64,000 nt of DNA from Staphylococcus sp. 17KM0847. Its GTDB lineage: Bacteria; Bacillota; Bacilli; Staphylococcales; Staphylococcaceae. Below the pieces are notes generated by a model, which was not told where the DNA came from, ran no database searches, and saw only the letters and a list, made by a program, of their open reading frames with translations. The translations under genes were made by a program, and so were the position numbers. The stretch is taken from contig NZ_CP040781.1 in the NCBI RefSeq assembly GCF_013463155.1, forward strand, positions 124,001 through 188,000. The letters run 5' to 3'. Positions 48,283-61,083 of this stretch are shown here, piece by piece (positions within the stretch are counted from its first letter, which is position 1; each line of letters starts with the position of its first letter).

Positions 48283-51200
48283 TTGATTGATGTAAATAAA
48301 TTCCATTACATGAAAATAGGACTCGCTTCACCAGAAAAAATTCGCTCTTGGTCTTATGGTGAAGTTAAAAAGCCAGAAACAATTAATTACCGTACACTCA
48401 AACCTGAAAAAGATGGTCTTTTCTGTGAAAGAATTTTTGGACCAACAAAAGATTGGGAATGTAGCTGTGGTAAATACAAACGTGTACGCTACAAGGGTAT
48501 GATTTGTGACCGTTGTGGTGTAGAAGTAACAAAATCAAAAGTACGTCGTGAACGTATGGGACATATTGAACTTGCAGCACCTGTATCACATATTTGGTAT
48601 TTTAAAGGTATTCCAAGTCGCATGGGACTTTTATTGGATATGTCACCGCGTTCTTTAGAAGAAGTTATTTATTTCGCTTCATATGTTGTAGTAGACCCTG
48701 GTCCGACCGGCTTAGAAAAGAAAACACTTCTTTCTGAAGCGGAGTTCCGTGATTATTACAGTAAGTTCCCTGGGCAGTTTACTGCCAAAATGGGTGCTGA
48801 AGGTATTAAAGATTTATTAGAGGAAATTGATTTAGACGAAGAATTAAAATTGTTACGTGACGAACTTGAATCGGCAACAGGTCAACGTTTGACACGTGCT
48901 ATTAAACGTTTAGAAGTTGTAGAATCATTTAGAAACTCTGGGAACAACCCGGCATGGATGATTTTAGATGTACTGCCAATTATTCCGCCTGAAATTCGTC
49001 CAATGGTTCAACTGGATGGTGGTCGTTTTGCGACAAGTGACTTGAACGACTTGTATCGTCGTGTCATCAATCGTAACAATCGTTTGAAACGCTTATTAGA
49101 CCTTGGTGCACCTGGTATCATTGTTCAAAATGAAAAACGTATGTTACAAGAAGCGGTTGATGCATTAATTGACAATGGTCGCCGAGGACGTCCGGTTACA
49201 GGTCCGGGTAACAGACCGTTGAAATCATTATCACACATGCTTAAAGGTAAGCAAGGGCGTTTCCGTCAAAACTTACTTGGTAAGCGTGTAGACTATTCTG
49301 GACGCTCGGTTATCGCAGTAGGTCCAAACTTGAAAATGTATCAATGCGGTTTACCAAAAGAGATGGCACTTGAGTTGTTCAAACCATTCGTAATGAAAGA
49401 ACTTGTACAACGTGAAATTGCAACAAATATTAAGAATGCGAAAAGTAAAATTGAACGAACTGAAGATGAAGTGTGGGACGTTTTAGAAGATGTTATTACG
49501 GAACATCCAGTACTTTTAAACCGTGCACCAACCTTGCACAGATTAGGTATTCAAGCGTTTGAACCGACATTGGTTGAAGGTCGTGCAATTCGTCTACACC
49601 CACTTGTGACAACAGCATATAACGCAGACTTTGACGGGGACCAAATGGCTGTTCACGTACCATTATCTAAAGAGGCTCAAGCAGAGGCACGTATGCTTAT
49701 GTTAGCAGCACAAAACATCTTGAACCCTAAGGATGGTAAACCAGTTGTTACACCATCACAAGACATGGTATTAGGTAACTACTATTTAACATTAGAGCGT
49801 AAAGATGCTGTTAACACGGGTATGTTGTTTAATGATACAAATGAAGTATTAAAAGCATATGCCAATGGTCATGTGCATTTACACACACGTATCGGTGTAC
49901 AAGCATCATCATTTAACAATCCAACATTTACTGAAGAGCAAAAGCGTAAAATTTTAACAACATCTGTTGGTAAAGTGATTTTCAATGAAATCATTCCAGA
50001 TTCATTTGCATACATCAACGAACCAACAGCGACAAACTTAGAGAAAAGCACACCGGATAAATATTTTGTTGATGCATCTAAGCTTGGTGAAGGTGGTTTA
50101 GCAGCATACTTTGAAGAAACTGAACTTGTACCACCATTTAATAAAAAATTCTTAGGAAACATCATCGCAGAAGTGTTTAATCGTTTCAGTATTACAGACA
50201 CATCAATGATGCTTGACTTGATGAAAGATTTAGGATTTAAATACTCATCAAAAGCAGGTATTACAGTAGGTGTAGCAGATATCGTTGTACTACCAGACAA
50301 ACAAGAAATCTTGGATGAATCAGAAAAACTTGTTGAACGTGTACAAAAACAATTTAGTCGTGGTTTATTAACAGAAGAAGAACGTTATAATGCGGTTATT
50401 GAGATTTGGACACAAGCAAAAGATAAAATTCAAGCAAAACTGATGAAATCCCTTGATAAAACCAACCCAATCTTTATGATGAGTGACTCGGGTGCTCGTG
50501 GTAATGCATCGAACTTTACACAATTAGCAGGTATGCGTGGTTTGATGGCCGCTCCATCTGGTAAAATTATCGAGTTGCCAATTACATCATCATTCCGCGA
50601 AGGATTGACTGTTTTAGAGTACTTTATCTCAACACACGGTGCGCGTAAAGGTCTTGCCGATACAGCATTGAAGACGGCTGACTCAGGTTACTTAACACGA
50701 CGCCTAGTTGATGTTGCACAAGATGTTATTGTACGTGAAGAAGACTGTGGTACAGATCGTGGTTTACTTGTTTCAGACATTAAAGAAGGCACTGAGATGA
50801 TTGAACCATTTATCGAACGTATTGAAGGCCGTTATTCTAAAGAAACAATTCGTCATCCAGAAACAGATAAAATCATTATCCGTCCTGATGAACTAATCAC
50901 TGCTGAAATTGCCAAAGAGATTACAGATGCTGGCATTGAGGAAATGTATATTCGCTCAGCATTTACATGTAACACACGTCACGGTGTATGTGAAAAATGT
51001 TACGGTAAAAACTTAGCAACTGGTGAAAAAGTTGAAGTGGGTGAAGCAGTAGGTACGATTGCCGCTCAATCAATTGGTGAACCAGGTACACAGTTAACAA
51101 TGCGTACATTCCATACAGGTGGTGTAGCAGGTAGCGATATCACACAAGGTTTGCCACGTATTCAAGAAATCTTTGAAGCACGTAATCCAAAAGGTCAAGC

Positions 51201-51900
51201 TGTTATTACAGAGATAGAGGGTGTCATTGATAACATCACAGTTGGCAAAGACAGACAACAAGAAATCGTTGTTAAAGGTGCCAATGAAACACGCTCATAT
51301 CTTGCATCAGGGACATCACGCTTAAAAGTGGAAATCGGTCAATCTGTTGAACGTGGCGAAGTATTAACAGAAGGATCTATCGAACCGAAAAACTACTTAG
51401 CCGTAGCCGGTTTAACAGCTACTGAAGCCTACTTATTGAAAGAGGTACAAAAAGTTTATCGTATGCAAGGTGTAGAAATTGATGATAAACACGTAGAAGT
51501 CATGGTACGTCAAATGCTGCGTAAAGTTCGTATTATCGAAGCAGGAGATACGAAACTTTTACCAGGATCATTAGTAGATATTCACAACTTTACAGATGCA
51601 AACCGTGAAGCATTCAAAGAGCGTAAGCGTCCAGCAACAGCAAAACCAGTATTACTAGGTATTACAAAAGCATCACTTGAGACAGAAAGTTTCTTATCTG
51701 CAGCGTCATTCCAAGAAACAACACGTGTTCTTACAGACGCAGCGATAAAAGGTAAGCGAGATGACTTACTCGGTCTTAAAGAAAACGTTATTATCGGTAA
51801 GCTTATTCCAGCTGGTACGGGTATGAAACGTTATAGTGATGTGTCACTTGAAAAAGAAGAAATGCCCCGTAATATAGAAGAGCCACTTATGACTGAATAA
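48283..51900 (+). CDS. rpoC: RNA polymerase beta' subunit
   Basis: 1205-residue subunit holding the active-site Mg2+. Zinc-binding cysteines at the N-terminus ([18 protein letters not shown]), the catalytic [12 protein letters not shown], the trigger-loop part [31 protein letters not shown] (in two conserved segments) and the second zinc site (C...CEKC). Start codon TTG at 48283, set by AAAGGAGGT; S. aureus also begins rpoC with TTG in my recollection. Co-transcribed with rpoB, with a short hairpin between. Confidence 0.98.
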   Translation: MIDVNKFHYMKIGLASPEKIRSWSYGEVKKPETINYRTLKPEKDGLFCERIFGPTKDWECSCGKYKRVRYKGMICDRCGVEVTKSKVRRERMGHIELAAPVSHIWYFKGIPSRMGLLLDMSPRSLEEVIYFASYVVVDPGPTGLEKKTLLSEAEFRDYYSKFPGQFTAKMGAEGIKDLLEEIDLDEELKLLRDELESATGQRLTRAIKRLEVVESFRNSGNNPAWMILDVLPIIPPEIRPMVQLDGGRFATSDLNDLYRRVINRNNRLKRLLDLGAPGIIVQNEKRMLQEAVDALIDNGRRGRPVTGPGNRPLKSLSHMLKGKQGRFRQNLLGKRVDYSGRSVIAVGPNLKMYQCGLPKEMALELFKPFVMKELVQREIATNIKNAKSKIERTEDEVWDVLEDVITEHPVLLNRAPTLHRLGIQAFEPTLVEGRAIRLHPLVTTAYNADFDGDQMAVHVPLSKEAQAEARMLMLAAQNILNPKDGKPVVTPSQDMVLGNYYLTLERKDAVNTGMLFNDTNEVLKAYANGHVHLHTRIGVQASSFNNPTFTEEQKRKILTTSVGKVIFNEIIPDSFAYINEPTATNLEKSTPDKYFVDASKLGEGGLAAYFEETELVPPFNKKFLGNIIAEVFNRFSITDTSMMLDLMKDLGFKYSSKAGITVGVADIVVLPDKQEILDESEKLVERVQKQFSRGLLTEEERYNAVIEIWTQAKDKIQAKLMKSLDKTNPIFMMSDSGARGNASNFTQLAGMRGLMAAPSGKIIELPITSSFREGLTVLEYFISTHGARKGLADTALKTADSGYLTRRLVDVAQDVIVREEDCGTDRGLLVSDIKEGTEMIEPFIERIEGRYSKETIRHPETDKIIIRPDELITAEIAKEITDAGIEEMYIRSAFTCNTRHGVCEKCYGKNLATGEKVEVGEAVGTIAAQSIGEPGTQLTMRTFHTGGVAGSDITQGLPRIQEIFEARNPKGQAVITEIEGVIDNITVGKDRQQEIVVKGANETRSYLASGTSRLKVEIGQSVERGEVLTEGSIEPKNYLAVAGLTATEAYLLKEVQKVYRMQGVEIDDKHVEVMVRQMLRKVRIIEAGDTKLLPGSLVDIHNFTDANREAFKERKRPATAKPVLLGITKASLETESFLSAASFQETTRVLTDAAIKGKRDDLLGLKENVIIGKLIPAGTGMKRYSDVSLEKEEMPRNIEEPLMTE

Positions 51901-52182
51901 TTATTGTTGTACCGTAAAATCATAGATTGATCATGAGAACAATATATCGGTAAACAAAGAAGAAGTGACTATAAATTTTTAACAACACTTGATAGTGTTT
52001 AAGAAGATGATATTAAAATTCTTAAACCTAGTTGTGATTGATGGAGCAATAAAACCTTAATGATAACAAAGGTTTTGTTGCTCTATCTTCAATTTGTTGA
52101 ACTTTTGGGTTATATGTGCGATACGTGATAGCGTATAATATAGAAAGTACTGCAAAATTTATATATTTATAGATAATAAGTG
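51901..52182 (+). other. rpoC downstream region with hairpin
   Basis: No gene. A 15-bp stem (52044-52058 with 52069-52083, one wobble) around ten bases may end rpoBC transcripts, but the T run is weak (CTCTATCTTC). The rest is A/T-rich. Confidence 0.55.
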
Positions 52183-52210
52183 TTGACGAACCATTTAGAG
52201 AGATGATAAT
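52183..52210 (+). promoter_or_regulatory. Promoter of the L7Ae-like/rpsL operon
   Basis: TTGACG, 16-bp spacer, GATAAT, ending 42 bases before the first start codon. Confidence 0.7.
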
Positions 52211-52252
52211 ATAGTAAAGGTTGATGCAAGCAGTACTTTGGAGGATATGTAA

Positions 52253-52507
52253 ATGTCTAATGAAAAAGTCACACGCTTCAATGGGCAAGCCTACGTTGTT
52301 GGTCTTAAAGAGACGCTAAAAGCATTGAAGAGACAACGCGTTAAACAATTGATTATAGGTGAAGATGTGAATGTGCATCTATTAGCACGCGTGTTAAGCT
52401 TTGCCAATCAAAATAAGATACCTATTGAATTCTTTTCAAGTCGACAAGTGCTTGGAGAGTATGTTGGTATAAAAGTGAAAGCAACAGTAGTTGCTTTGCT
52501 AAAATGA
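52253..52507 (+). CDS. L7Ae-family K-turn RNA-binding protein (YbxF type)
   Basis: 84-residue member of the L7Ae/L30e/S12e family: [23 protein letters not shown], then [33 protein letters not shown]. In Bacillus the orthologue YbxF binds kink-turn RNA. Precise role unknown. Ribosome site TGGAGGA. First gene before rpsL-rpsG-fusA, the conserved Firmicutes order. Confidence 0.94.
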   Translation: MSNEKVTRFNGQAYVVGLKETLKALKRQRVKQLIIGEDVNVHLLARVLSFANQNKIPIEFFSSRQVLGEYVGIKVKATVVALLK

Positions 52508-52603
52508 GATTAGTAAGTAGTAATGCTTACTAAATTTTATTTAACTTTAAAATGAACCACCTGGATGTGTGGAATTAAGAAGATGAGAGAGGAGGACACT
52601 TAA

Positions 52604-53017
52604 ATGCCTACTATTAACCAATTAGTACGTAAACCAAGAAAGAGCAAAACTCAAAAATCAGATTCACCTGCTTTAAATAGAGGTTTCAACAGTCAGAAAA
52701 AACAATTCACAAAGCTAAATTCACCACAAAAACGTGGTGTATGTACACGTGTGGGTACTATGACACCTAAGAAACCAAACTCTGCGTTACGTAAATATGC
52801 ACGTGTGCGTTTATCTAACAATATCGAAGTAAACGCATATATCCCTGGTATCGGACACAACTTACAAGAACACAGTGTTGTACTTGTTCGTGGTGGACGT
52901 GTGAAAGACTTACCTGGTGTGCGTTACCATATCGTACGTGGTGCATTAGATACGTCAGGTGTTGACGGTCGTATGCAAAGCCGTTCATTATACGGTACTA
53001 AAAAACCTAAAAAATAA
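52604..53017 (+). CDS. rpsL: 30S ribosomal protein S12
   Basis: 137-residue decoding-centre protein: [13 protein letters not shown] at the start, [22 protein letters not shown] and [16 protein letters not shown]. The lysines commonly changed in streptomycin resistance (in TPKKPNS and GRVKDLPG) are wild type. Ribosome site GAGAGGAGGA. A small hairpin lies in the 96-base gap upstream. Confidence 0.98.
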   Translation: MPTINQLVRKPRKSKTQKSDSPALNRGFNSQKKQFTKLNSPQKRGVCTRVGTMTPKKPNSALRKYARVRLSNNIEVNAYIPGIGHNLQEHSVVLVRGGRVKDLPGVRYHIVRGALDTSGVDGRMQSRSLYGTKKPKK

Positions 53018-53099
53018 GTTTTCGTAATTGGAAACTCAATTTAAAATTTAAGACGATTTAATGATAAATATATTATAATAGGAAGGGAGGACTTGTATT

Positions 53100-53570
53100 A
53101 TGCCTCGTAAAGGATCAGTACCTAAAAGAGATGTGTTACCGGATCCAATTCACAACTCTAAGCTAGTAACAAAGTTAATCAACAAAATCATGTTAGATGG
53201 TAAACGTGGAACTGCACAACGTATTCTTTACTCAGCATTTGACCTAGTTCAAGAACGTTCTGGTCGTGATGCTATGGAAGTATTCGATGAAGCAATCAAC
53301 AATATTATGCCAGTACTTGAAGTTAAAGCTCGCCGTGTAGGTGGTTCAAACTACCAAGTACCTGTAGAAGTTCGTCCAGAGCGTCGTACTACTTTAGGTT
53401 TACGTTGGTTAGTAAACTATGCGCGTCTTCGTGGTGAAAAAACTATGGAGGAGCGTTTAGCTAACGAAATCTTAGACGCAGCCAATAACACTGGTGGTGC
53501 CGTTAAGAAACGTGAAGACACGCACAAAATGGCTGAAGCGAACAAAGCATTTGCTCACTACCGCTGGTAA
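53100..53570 (+). CDS. rpsG: 30S ribosomal protein S7
   Basis: 156-residue primary 16S-binding protein that starts assembly of the 30S head. [16 protein letters not shown] at the start, [21 protein letters not shown] in the middle and [21 protein letters not shown] at the end. Ribosome site AAGGGAGGA. Followed by 144 bases of structured leader before fusA. Confidence 0.98.
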   Translation: MPRKGSVPKRDVLPDPIHNSKLVTKLINKIMLDGKRGTAQRILYSAFDLVQERSGRDAMEVFDEAINNIMPVLEVKARRVGGSNYQVPVEVRPERRTTLGLRWLVNYARLRGEKTMEERLANEILDAANNTGGAVKKREDTHKMAEANKAFAHYRW

Positions 53571-53584
53571 GATAATTGCTAATT

Positions 53585-53661
53585 CCCTGAGCACGAAGCG
53601 TATAGACACTCATCAACATGCTGCATAGCTATTGATTCTTTTGTCTTGCACTTGCTTAGGG
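53585..53661 (+). promoter_or_regulatory. Long-range stem in the rpsG-fusA gap
   Basis: CCCTGAGCA (53585) pairs with TGCTTAGGG (53653-53661) across 59 bases. No promoter is visible, so this may be an mRNA element affecting fusA; function unknown. Confidence 0.35.
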
Positions 53662-53714
53662 TAAAGCTATATCTAATAATTTAATCCAATATTCTGGAAG
53701 GAGAAAGAATACCC

Positions 53715-55796
53715 ATGGGAAGAGACTTTTCGTTGAAAAATACGCGTAATATCGGTATCATGGCGCACATTGATGCTGGTAAAACGACGACTACTGAACG
53801 TATTCTTTATTACACTGGACGTATTCATAAAATTGGTGAAACACATGAAGGTGCTTCACAAATGGACTGGATGGAACAAGAACAAGACCGTGGTATTACA
53901 ATTACATCAGCTGCAACAACAGCTGCATGGAATGGTCACCGTGTAAACATCATCGATACACCTGGACACGTAGACTTCACTGTTGAGGTTGAACGTTCAT
54001 TACGTGTACTTGATGGTGCTGTAACTGTACTTGATGCACAATCAGGTGTAGAACCACAAACTGAAACAGTTTGGCGACAAGCAACAACTTATGGTGTACC
54101 ACGTATCGTATTTGTAAACAAGATGGACAAAATGGGTGCAAACTTTGATTATGCAGTAAGCACTTTACATGACCGTTTACAAGCTAATGCTGCACCTATT
54201 CAATTACCAATTGGTGCTGAAGATGAGTTTGAAGCAATCATTGACTTAGTTGAAATGAAATGTTTCAAATATAACAACGATTTAGGTACAGAAATTGATG
54301 AAATTGAAATCCCAGAAGATTATCAAGAGCGTGCAGAAGAAGCACGTGAAGCATTAATTGAAGCAGTAGCTGAAACTAATGATAATTTAATGGAAAAATA
54401 CTTAGGTGGAGAAGAACTTACTGTAGCTGAGCTTAAAGACGCAATTCGTCAAGCAACAACAGATGTTGAATTCTACCCAGTATTATGTGGTACAGCATTT
54501 AAAAACAAAGGTGTTCAACTTATGTTAGATGCTGTTATTGATTACTTACCATCTCCATTAGATGTTAAGCCGATCGTTGGACATCGTTCTGACAACCCTG
54601 AAGAAGAAGTTATTGCTAGAGCTGATGATGATGCAGAATTCGCAGCGTTAGCATTCAAAGTTATGACTGACCCTTATGTTGGTAAATTAACATTCTTCCG
54701 AGTGTACTCTGGTACATTAACTTCAGGTTCTTATGTTAAAAACTCAACAAAAGATAAACGTGAGCGTGTAGGACGTATCCTACAAATGCATGCTAACTCA
54801 CGTCAAGAGATTAGCACTGTATACTCAGGTGATATCGCAGCTGCAGTAGGTCTTAAAGACACTGCAACGGGTGACACGCTTTGTGGCGAGAAAAATGACA
54901 TCATTCTTGAGTCTATGGAATTCCCAGAGCCTGTTATTCACTTATCAGTTGAGCCAAAATCAAAAGCTGACCAAGATAAGATGGCACAAGCACTTCAAAA
55001 ACTTCAAGAAGAAGACCCAACTTTCAAAGCACATACAGATGAAGAAACAGGTCAAGTTATTATCGGTGGTATGGGTGAACTTCACCTTGATATCATTGTA
55101 GACCGTATGAAGAAAGAATTTAATGTAGAGGCTAATGTGGGTGCACCAATGGTATCTTACCGTGAAACATTCAAACAAGCAGCTGCAGTACAAGGTAAAT
55201 TCTCTCGTCAATCTGGTGGTCGTGGTCAATATGGTGATGTTCATATTGAATTTACACCTAATGAAACGGGTGAAGGTTTTGAATTTGAGAATGCTATCGT
55301 TGGTGGTGTAGTTCCACGTGAATACATCCCATCAGTTGAACAGGGTCTTAAAGATGCAATGGAAAACGGTGTATTAGCGGGATATCCATTAATCGATGTT
55401 AAAGCAAAATTATTTGATGGTTCATACCATGATGTCGACTCATCTGAAATGGCCTTCAAAATTGCTGCATCATTAGCACTTAAAGAAGCTGCTAAAAAAT
55501 GTGAACCTGTACTATTAGAACCAATGATGAAAGTTACTATTGAAATGCCAGAAGAGTATCTTGGTGATATCATGGGTGATGTAACTGCTCGTCGTGGTCG
55601 AGTAGATGGTATGGAAGCACGTGGTAATGCACAAGTTGTTAATGCATATGTACCACTTTCAGAAATGTTTGGTTATGCAACATCATTGCGTTCTAATACG
55701 CAAGGTCGCGGTACTTACACAATGTACTTTGATCATTATGCAGAAGTACCAAAATCAATTTCTGAAGAGATTATCAAAAAAAACAAAGGTGAATAA
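53715..55796 (+). CDS. fusA: Elongation factor G
   Basis: 693-residue GTPase driving translocation. G1 motif [15 protein letters not shown] (about residues 17-31), switch region [10 protein letters not shown]3 DTPGHVDF and G4 NKMDKMG, then domains II-V with [10 protein letters not shown] and [10 protein letters not shown]. Ribosome site GAAGGAGA. Target of fusidic acid; I did not check every resistance position. tuf follows after its own promoter. Confidence 0.98.
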   Translation: MGRDFSLKNTRNIGIMAHIDAGKTTTTERILYYTGRIHKIGETHEGASQMDWMEQEQDRGITITSAATTAAWNGHRVNIIDTPGHVDFTVEVERSLRVLDGAVTVLDAQSGVEPQTETVWRQATTYGVPRIVFVNKMDKMGANFDYAVSTLHDRLQANAAPIQLPIGAEDEFEAIIDLVEMKCFKYNNDLGTEIDEIEIPEDYQERAEEAREALIEAVAETNDNLMEKYLGGEELTVAELKDAIRQATTDVEFYPVLCGTAFKNKGVQLMLDAVIDYLPSPLDVKPIVGHRSDNPEEEVIARADDDAEFAALAFKVMTDPYVGKLTFFRVYSGTLTSGSYVKNSTKDKRERVGRILQMHANSRQEISTVYSGDIAAAVGLKDTATGDTLCGEKNDIILESMEFPEPVIHLSVEPKSKADQDKMAQALQKLQEEDPTFKAHTDEETGQVIIGGMGELHLDIIVDRMKKEFNVEANVGAPMVSYRETFKQAAAVQGKFSRQSGGRGQYGDVHIEFTPNETGEGFEFENAIVGGVVPREYIPSVEQGLKDAMENGVLAGYPLIDVKAKLFDGSYHDVDSSEMAFKIAASLALKEAAKKCEPVLLEPMMKVTIEMPEEYLGDIMGDVTARRGRVDGMEARGNAQVVNAYVPLSEMFGYATSLRSNTQGRGTYTMYFDHYAEVPKSISEEIIKKNKGE

Positions 55797-55827
55797 TCAC
55801 TAAGTGTGAACTTCCCTTGTTTATAAA

Positions 55828-55856
55828 TTGATTTTTTTAGTAAAATGCTTTATAAA
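55828..55856 (+). promoter_or_regulatory. Promoter of tuf
   Basis: TTGATT, 17-bp spacer, TATAAA in the fusA-tuf gap. Confidence 0.78.
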
Positions 55857-55942
55857 GGTAATAAAGATTATCTATCTCATGTTGGTGAGTAACTTTCATG
55901 AGAGATATTAAAATTTTTAAGTTAAAGAGGAGAGATTTCATA

Positions 55943-57130
<1,188 letters not shown>

Positions 57131-57149
57131 TTTTAAGTGATATATCGTA

Positions 57150-57179
57150 AAAGCTAGCGCATCGTGCGCTAGCTTTTTT
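57150..57179. terminator. Terminator between tuf and the amidohydrolase gene
   Basis: 12-bp perfect stem (AAAGCTAGCGCA and complement) with loop TCG and TTTTTT; A-rich on the other side, so it may work in both directions. Confidence 0.92.
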
Positions 57180-57232
57180 GTATTTCTTTAAGAACTTCAT
57201 CCATATAGAAATAGCGTATTTACACTTTTTGA

Positions 57233-58399
57233 CTATAAAACATTTTCTAACTCTAAAATCTTCATAAAAGTACTGACTGTATATTTCATAGCAGATTCAT
57301 CAATATCAAAATGTGGACTATGATGTGGCCAGTCACTTTGTTTCTCTTTATTGCCACATCCTGTAAGGAAAAATGCACCAGGACGCGCTTGTAAATAGTA
57401 TGAAAAATCTTCTCCAATCATCATAAGTTCAGCATCATGATAACGAAAATTAAGTGTATTGGCAGCGCTTTTAACAATATGTGCAGATGCATCATGATTA
57501 TAAACGGGGAGGTAGCCTTTAATATAATTTAAATCATAAGTAATATCATTAGCTAATGCGAGACCTTGCAAAAGTTTATCCATTTTATTATAAATATGTT
57601 GTTGAACTTCGGGATTAAATGTACGTACCGTTCCCCGACAATATGCTGTATCCGGAATCACATTGTCTGCTTCTCCCGCTTCAACTTTGCCAAAAGAGAT
57701 AACGGCTTGATTGACAGGATTGATCGTACGAGCCACAATTTTTTGTACACTTAATATAAATTCAGCCATAATCACAATAGGATCAATGGTTTCGTGAGGT
57801 TTTGCCCCATGTCCTCCTTTGCCATAGAGTGTAATATTAAATTCATCAGGTTGTGCCATCATGGGTCCCGGACGAGTATGAATTGTTCCAGTAGGATAGC
57901 CACTCCACAGGTGATTGCCGTAAACTTTATCTACACCGACTAAAGCATTGTCAGCAATCATTCCTTGAGCACCGCCAGGCATTTCTTCTTCACCATATTG
58001 AAAAATTAAAACGACATTTCCTTTAAGATGCGTACGATGTTCATGCAAAAGCTCAGCTACTGTGAGTAGAATAGCGGTATGTCCATCATGTCCACATGCA
58101 TGCATGACACCAGGTATTTTTGAACGATAGGGCACCTCTTTTAAGTCTTCAATGGGTAAAGCATCAAAGTCAGCACGTAAAGCAATAGTAGGACCGTCAG
58201 CTTTACCGTGAATCGAGGCAACAATACCGTTTTCCCCGACTTTGTCTTGAATTGTAAAATCAAGTTGTTGCAGGCGCTGTAAAATATAAGCGTGTGTTTG
58301 GATTTCCTTAAATGAACGTTCAGGATATTGATGTAGATGGCGACGTGTTGCAATCATATCTTTCTCTTTTTCACATGCGCGTTGAAACCAATCCGTCAA
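57233..58399 (-). CDS. M20-family metal-dependent amidohydrolase
   Basis: 388-residue member of the M20D group (hippurate hydrolase, N-acyl-amino acid or N-acetyl-diaminopimelate deacetylase). Metal ligands are seen in MHACGHDGHTA, GEEEMPGGAQGMI and GNHLW, and near the C-terminus MIGEDFSYYL; the lid domain carries GKGGHGAKPHETIDPI. Substrate cannot be decided from sequence. Minus-strand ATG at 58399 follows GGAGAGG. Divergent from kbl with a promoter in the 112-base gap. Confidence 0.9.
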   Translation of the reverse strand: MTDWFQRACEKEKDMIATRRHLHQYPERSFKEIQTHAYILQRLQQLDFTIQDKVGENGIVASIHGKADGPTIALRADFDALPIEDLKEVPYRSKIPGVMHACGHDGHTAILLTVAELLHEHRTHLKGNVVLIFQYGEEEMPGGAQGMIADNALVGVDKVYGNHLWSGYPTGTIHTRPGPMMAQPDEFNITLYGKGGHGAKPHETIDPIVIMAEFILSVQKIVARTINPVNQAVISFGKVEAGEADNVIPDTAYCRGTVRTFNPEVQQHIYNKMDKLLQGLALANDITYDLNYIKGYLPVYNHDASAHIVKSAANTLNFRYHDAELMMIGEDFSYYLQARPGAFFLTGCGNKEKQSDWPHHSPHFDIDESAMKYTVSTFMKILELENVL

Positions 58400-58433
58400 T
58401 AGTATTCCTCTCCTTAGTAAATATTATGATAAT

Positions 58434-58462
58434 ATTATACACGCGCTTTTAAGTTTGTTCAA
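58434..58462 (-). promoter_or_regulatory. Promoter of the amidohydrolase gene
   Basis: On the minus strand TTGAAC (58457-58462), 17-bp spacer, TATAAT (58434-58439), 35 bases before the start codon. Confidence 0.75.
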
Positions 58463-58511
58463 AATGGGTTATGATAAAGATGAATTAAAGAATAAGAAAG
58501 GGGAATAAATC

Positions 58512-59699
58512 GTGGTACAAAGATTACACGACTTTCTAGAGGAAAATATTAACTATCTCAAAGACAATGGATTATACAACGAGATTGACACCATAGAAGG
58601 GGCAAATGGACCAAAAATTACTATTGCAGGCAAATCATATATTAACTTATCATCTAATAACTATTTAGGTCTTGCAACAGATACAGACTTGAAAGCAGCA
58701 GCTAAAGCAGCGATTGATTCACATGGTGTAGGTGCAGGTGCTGTTCGTACAATCAACGGAACATTAGATTTGCATGATGAGTTAGAAAAAACACTTGCAA
58801 AGTTTAAAGGAACAGAAGCAGCTATTGCATATCAATCAGGCTTTAATTGTAACATGGCAGCTATTTCTGCAGTAATGAATAAAAACGATGCTATTTTATC
58901 AGACGAATTAAACCATGCATCTATTATCGATGGGTGTCGTTTATCGAAAGCTAAAATTATTCGTGTAAAACATTCAGACATGGATGACTTACGTGAAAAA
59001 GCTAAAGAAGCTGTTGAGTCAGGTCAATACAATAAAGTCATGTATATTACAGATGGTGTATTCAGCATGGATGGTGATGTTGCAAAATTACCAGAAATTG
59101 TTGAAATCTGTGAAGAATATGGCATCATGGTTTATGTTGATGATGCACATGGTTCAGGTGTTATGGGTAAAGGTGCAGGAACAGTGAAACACTTTGGTCT
59201 GCAAGATAAAGTAGATTTCCAAATTGGGACATTATCAAAAGCAATTGGTGTTGTAGGCGGATATGTTGCAGGCTCTCAAAAGCTAATCGATTGGTTAAAA
59301 GTACAATCACGTCCATTCTTATTTTCAACATCGTTAGCACCTGGAGATACTAAAGCAATTACGACAGCAGTAGAAAAGCTTATGGCATCAACAGAGTTAC
59401 ATGATAAGCTGTGGGATAATGCAAACTATTTAAAAGAAGGTTTGAATCAACTAGGCTTTAATACGGGTGAGTCAGAAACGCCGATTACACCAGTGATTAT
59501 TGGAGACGAAAAGAAAACACAAACCTTTAGTAAGCGTTTAATGGATGAAGGTGTATATGTAAAATCTATCGTATTCCCAACTGTGCCACGTGGAACAGGA
59601 CGTGTACGTAATATGCCGACAGCTGCACATACGAAAGAAATGTTAGATGAAGCATTAGCAGTATATGAGCGTGTAGGTAAAGAGTTAGAAATTATTTAA
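58512..59699 (+). CDS. kbl: Glycine C-acetyltransferase (2-amino-3-ketobutyrate CoA ligase)
   Basis: 395-residue PLP enzyme of the alpha-oxoamine synthase group that splits 2-amino-3-ketobutyrate with CoA into glycine and acetyl-CoA. Features: [11 protein letters not shown] near residue 45, [22 protein letters not shown], and the PLP lysine in [13 protein letters not shown]. Start is GTG at 58512 after AAAGGGGAA. The neighbouring dehydrogenase gene at 59919 makes the substrate, so together they form a threonine degradation pathway. Related enzymes (BioF) share the fold, but context favours Kbl. Confidence 0.92.
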   Translation: MVQRLHDFLEENINYLKDNGLYNEIDTIEGANGPKITIAGKSYINLSSNNYLGLATDTDLKAAAKAAIDSHGVGAGAVRTINGTLDLHDELEKTLAKFKGTEAAIAYQSGFNCNMAAISAVMNKNDAILSDELNHASIIDGCRLSKAKIIRVKHSDMDDLREKAKEAVESGQYNKVMYITDGVFSMDGDVAKLPEIVEICEEYGIMVYVDDAHGSGVMGKGAGTVKHFGLQDKVDFQIGTLSKAIGVVGGYVAGSQKLIDWLKVQSRPFLFSTSLAPGDTKAITTAVEKLMASTELHDKLWDNANYLKEGLNQLGFNTGESETPITPVIIGDEKKTQTFSKRLMDEGVYVKSIVFPTVPRGTGRVRNMPTAAHTKEMLDEALAVYERVGKELEII

Positions 59700-59718
59700 C
59701 TATAAATATAGCATTTAT

Positions 59719-59754
59719 AAGCAACTACCCAATAAAGTGTGTAGTTGCTTTTTT
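59719..59754 (+). terminator. Terminator of kbl
   Basis: 10-bp stem AAGCAACTAC/GTAGTTGCTT with a 12-base loop and TTTTTT. Confidence 0.9.
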
Positions 59755-59809
59755 ATGATCATATATTAAAAATAAGTTTGTAGACATAACTTAGTATGTC
59801 CCCTCTCCG

Positions 59810-59838
59810 TGTACAAGTAAGCGTTTTAATGCTATAAT
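59810..59838 (+). promoter_or_regulatory. Promoter of the threonine dehydrogenase gene
   Basis: TGTACA, 17-bp spacer, TATAAT with TGC just before it (extended -10). Confidence 0.7.
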
Positions 59839-59918
59839 ACAGATGAAAAACAAAGATAAAACCTATTGAGAAGAACATATGTATTTTATATAAAGACAGT
59901 TAGGAGATGTGTTGATCC

Positions 59919-60881
59919 ATGAAAAAAATCTTTATTACAGGGGCACTTGGACAAATTGGTACAGAACTTGTTGCGAAATGTCGCGAATTGTATGGCAATG
60001 ACAATGTATTAGCAACAGATATTCGCGAGCCAGAAGAAGGTTCTATTGTTGCAGAAGGTCCATTTGAAATATTAGATGTGACAGATGCTGAAAAAATGGA
60101 ACAATTAATCGCAGAGTTTAAGCCTGATACAATGATGCATATGGCTGCATTATTATCTGCAACAGCGGAGCAAAAGCCATTATTAGCTTGGAATTTAAAT
60201 ATGGGTGGTTTAGTCAATGCTTTGGAAGCTGCACGTAAATATGATTTGCAGTTTTTCACTCCAAGTTCAATCGGTGCATTTGGTCCAGACACACCTAAGA
60301 AGAATACGCCACAAGTCACAATTCAACGTCCAAATACCATGTATGGTGTAAATAAAGTATCAGGTGAATTATTATGTAACTATTACTTTTCTAAGTTTGG
60401 TGTAGATACGCGTAGTGTGCGTTTTCCGGGATTAATTTCATATATTAAAGAACCTGGTGGTGGTACAACGGATTATGCAGTTGATATCTATTTCCAAGCT
60501 GTACGCGAAGGAAAATACACGAGCTACATTGATCGTGGAACATATATGGACATGATGTTTATGGATGATGCAATTGACGCAATCATTCAATTAATGGAGG
60601 CAGACGGTGGTAAATTAATTAACCGTAATGCTTATAATTTGAGTGCTATGAGTATCGAACCAGAAATGGTTAAAGAAGCAATTCAAAAGCATGATCCAAA
60701 CTTCACATTAGATTATGACGTTGATCCAGTACGTCAAGGTATTGCAGAAAGCTGGCCAGATAGTATTGATACAAGTTGTGCACGTGGTGAATGGGGCTTT
60801 AATCCTAAATATGATCTCGAAACGATGACTCAACGTATGCTTGAGGCAATTCAAGAAAAAGAAGCGAACAAAAATGTATAA
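59919..60881 (+). CDS. L-threonine 3-dehydrogenase, SDR/epimerase type
   Basis: 320-residue extended short-chain dehydrogenase. NAD-binding [10 protein letters not shown] at residues 8-17, conserved [11 protein letters not shown], active-site [10 protein letters not shown] and Tyr/Lys in [10 protein letters not shown], then RFPGLISY. This pattern is that of the epimerase-like threonine dehydrogenases, which oxidise threonine to 2-amino-3-ketobutyrate, the Kbl substrate. Often annotated as an NAD-dependent epimerase. It has its own promoter and terminator, so it is not in one operon with kbl. Confidence 0.88.
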   Translation: MKKIFITGALGQIGTELVAKCRELYGNDNVLATDIREPEEGSIVAEGPFEILDVTDAEKMEQLIAEFKPDTMMHMAALLSATAEQKPLLAWNLNMGGLVNALEAARKYDLQFFTPSSIGAFGPDTPKKNTPQVTIQRPNTMYGVNKVSGELLCNYYFSKFGVDTRSVRFPGLISYIKEPGGGTTDYAVDIYFQAVREGKYTSYIDRGTYMDMMFMDDAIDAIIQLMEADGGKLINRNAYNLSAMSIEPEMVKEAIQKHDPNFTLDYDVDPVRQGIAESWPDSIDTSCARGEWGFNPKYDLETMTQRMLEAIQEKEANKNV

Positions 60882-60912
60882 AAACTAGGTACCATTACCG
60901 AGTGTTTTCGAT

Positions 60913-60957
60913 AAAAGTCGTTGCAATGATATTCATGAATTGTAGCGACTTTTCATA
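60913..60957 (+). terminator. Terminator after the threonine dehydrogenase gene
   Basis: 15-bp stem (60913-60927 with 60939-60953, two wobbles), ending in a short T run. Confidence 0.7.
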
Positions 60958-61014
60958 TTGAAATATCATAAACAATATAATTGTTAAGAATAAATTTAAT
61001 TTTCGAAAAACTCA

Positions 61015-61043
61015 TTGAATTGTGATGATATGGTTGGTATAAT
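61015..61043 (+). promoter_or_regulatory. Promoter of ilvE
   Basis: TTGAAT, 17-bp spacer, TATAAT with TGG before it (extended -10). Confidence 0.83.
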
Positions 61044-61083
61044 GCTTTTATTACATTTACATAGATTACAGGGGGCATTTATT

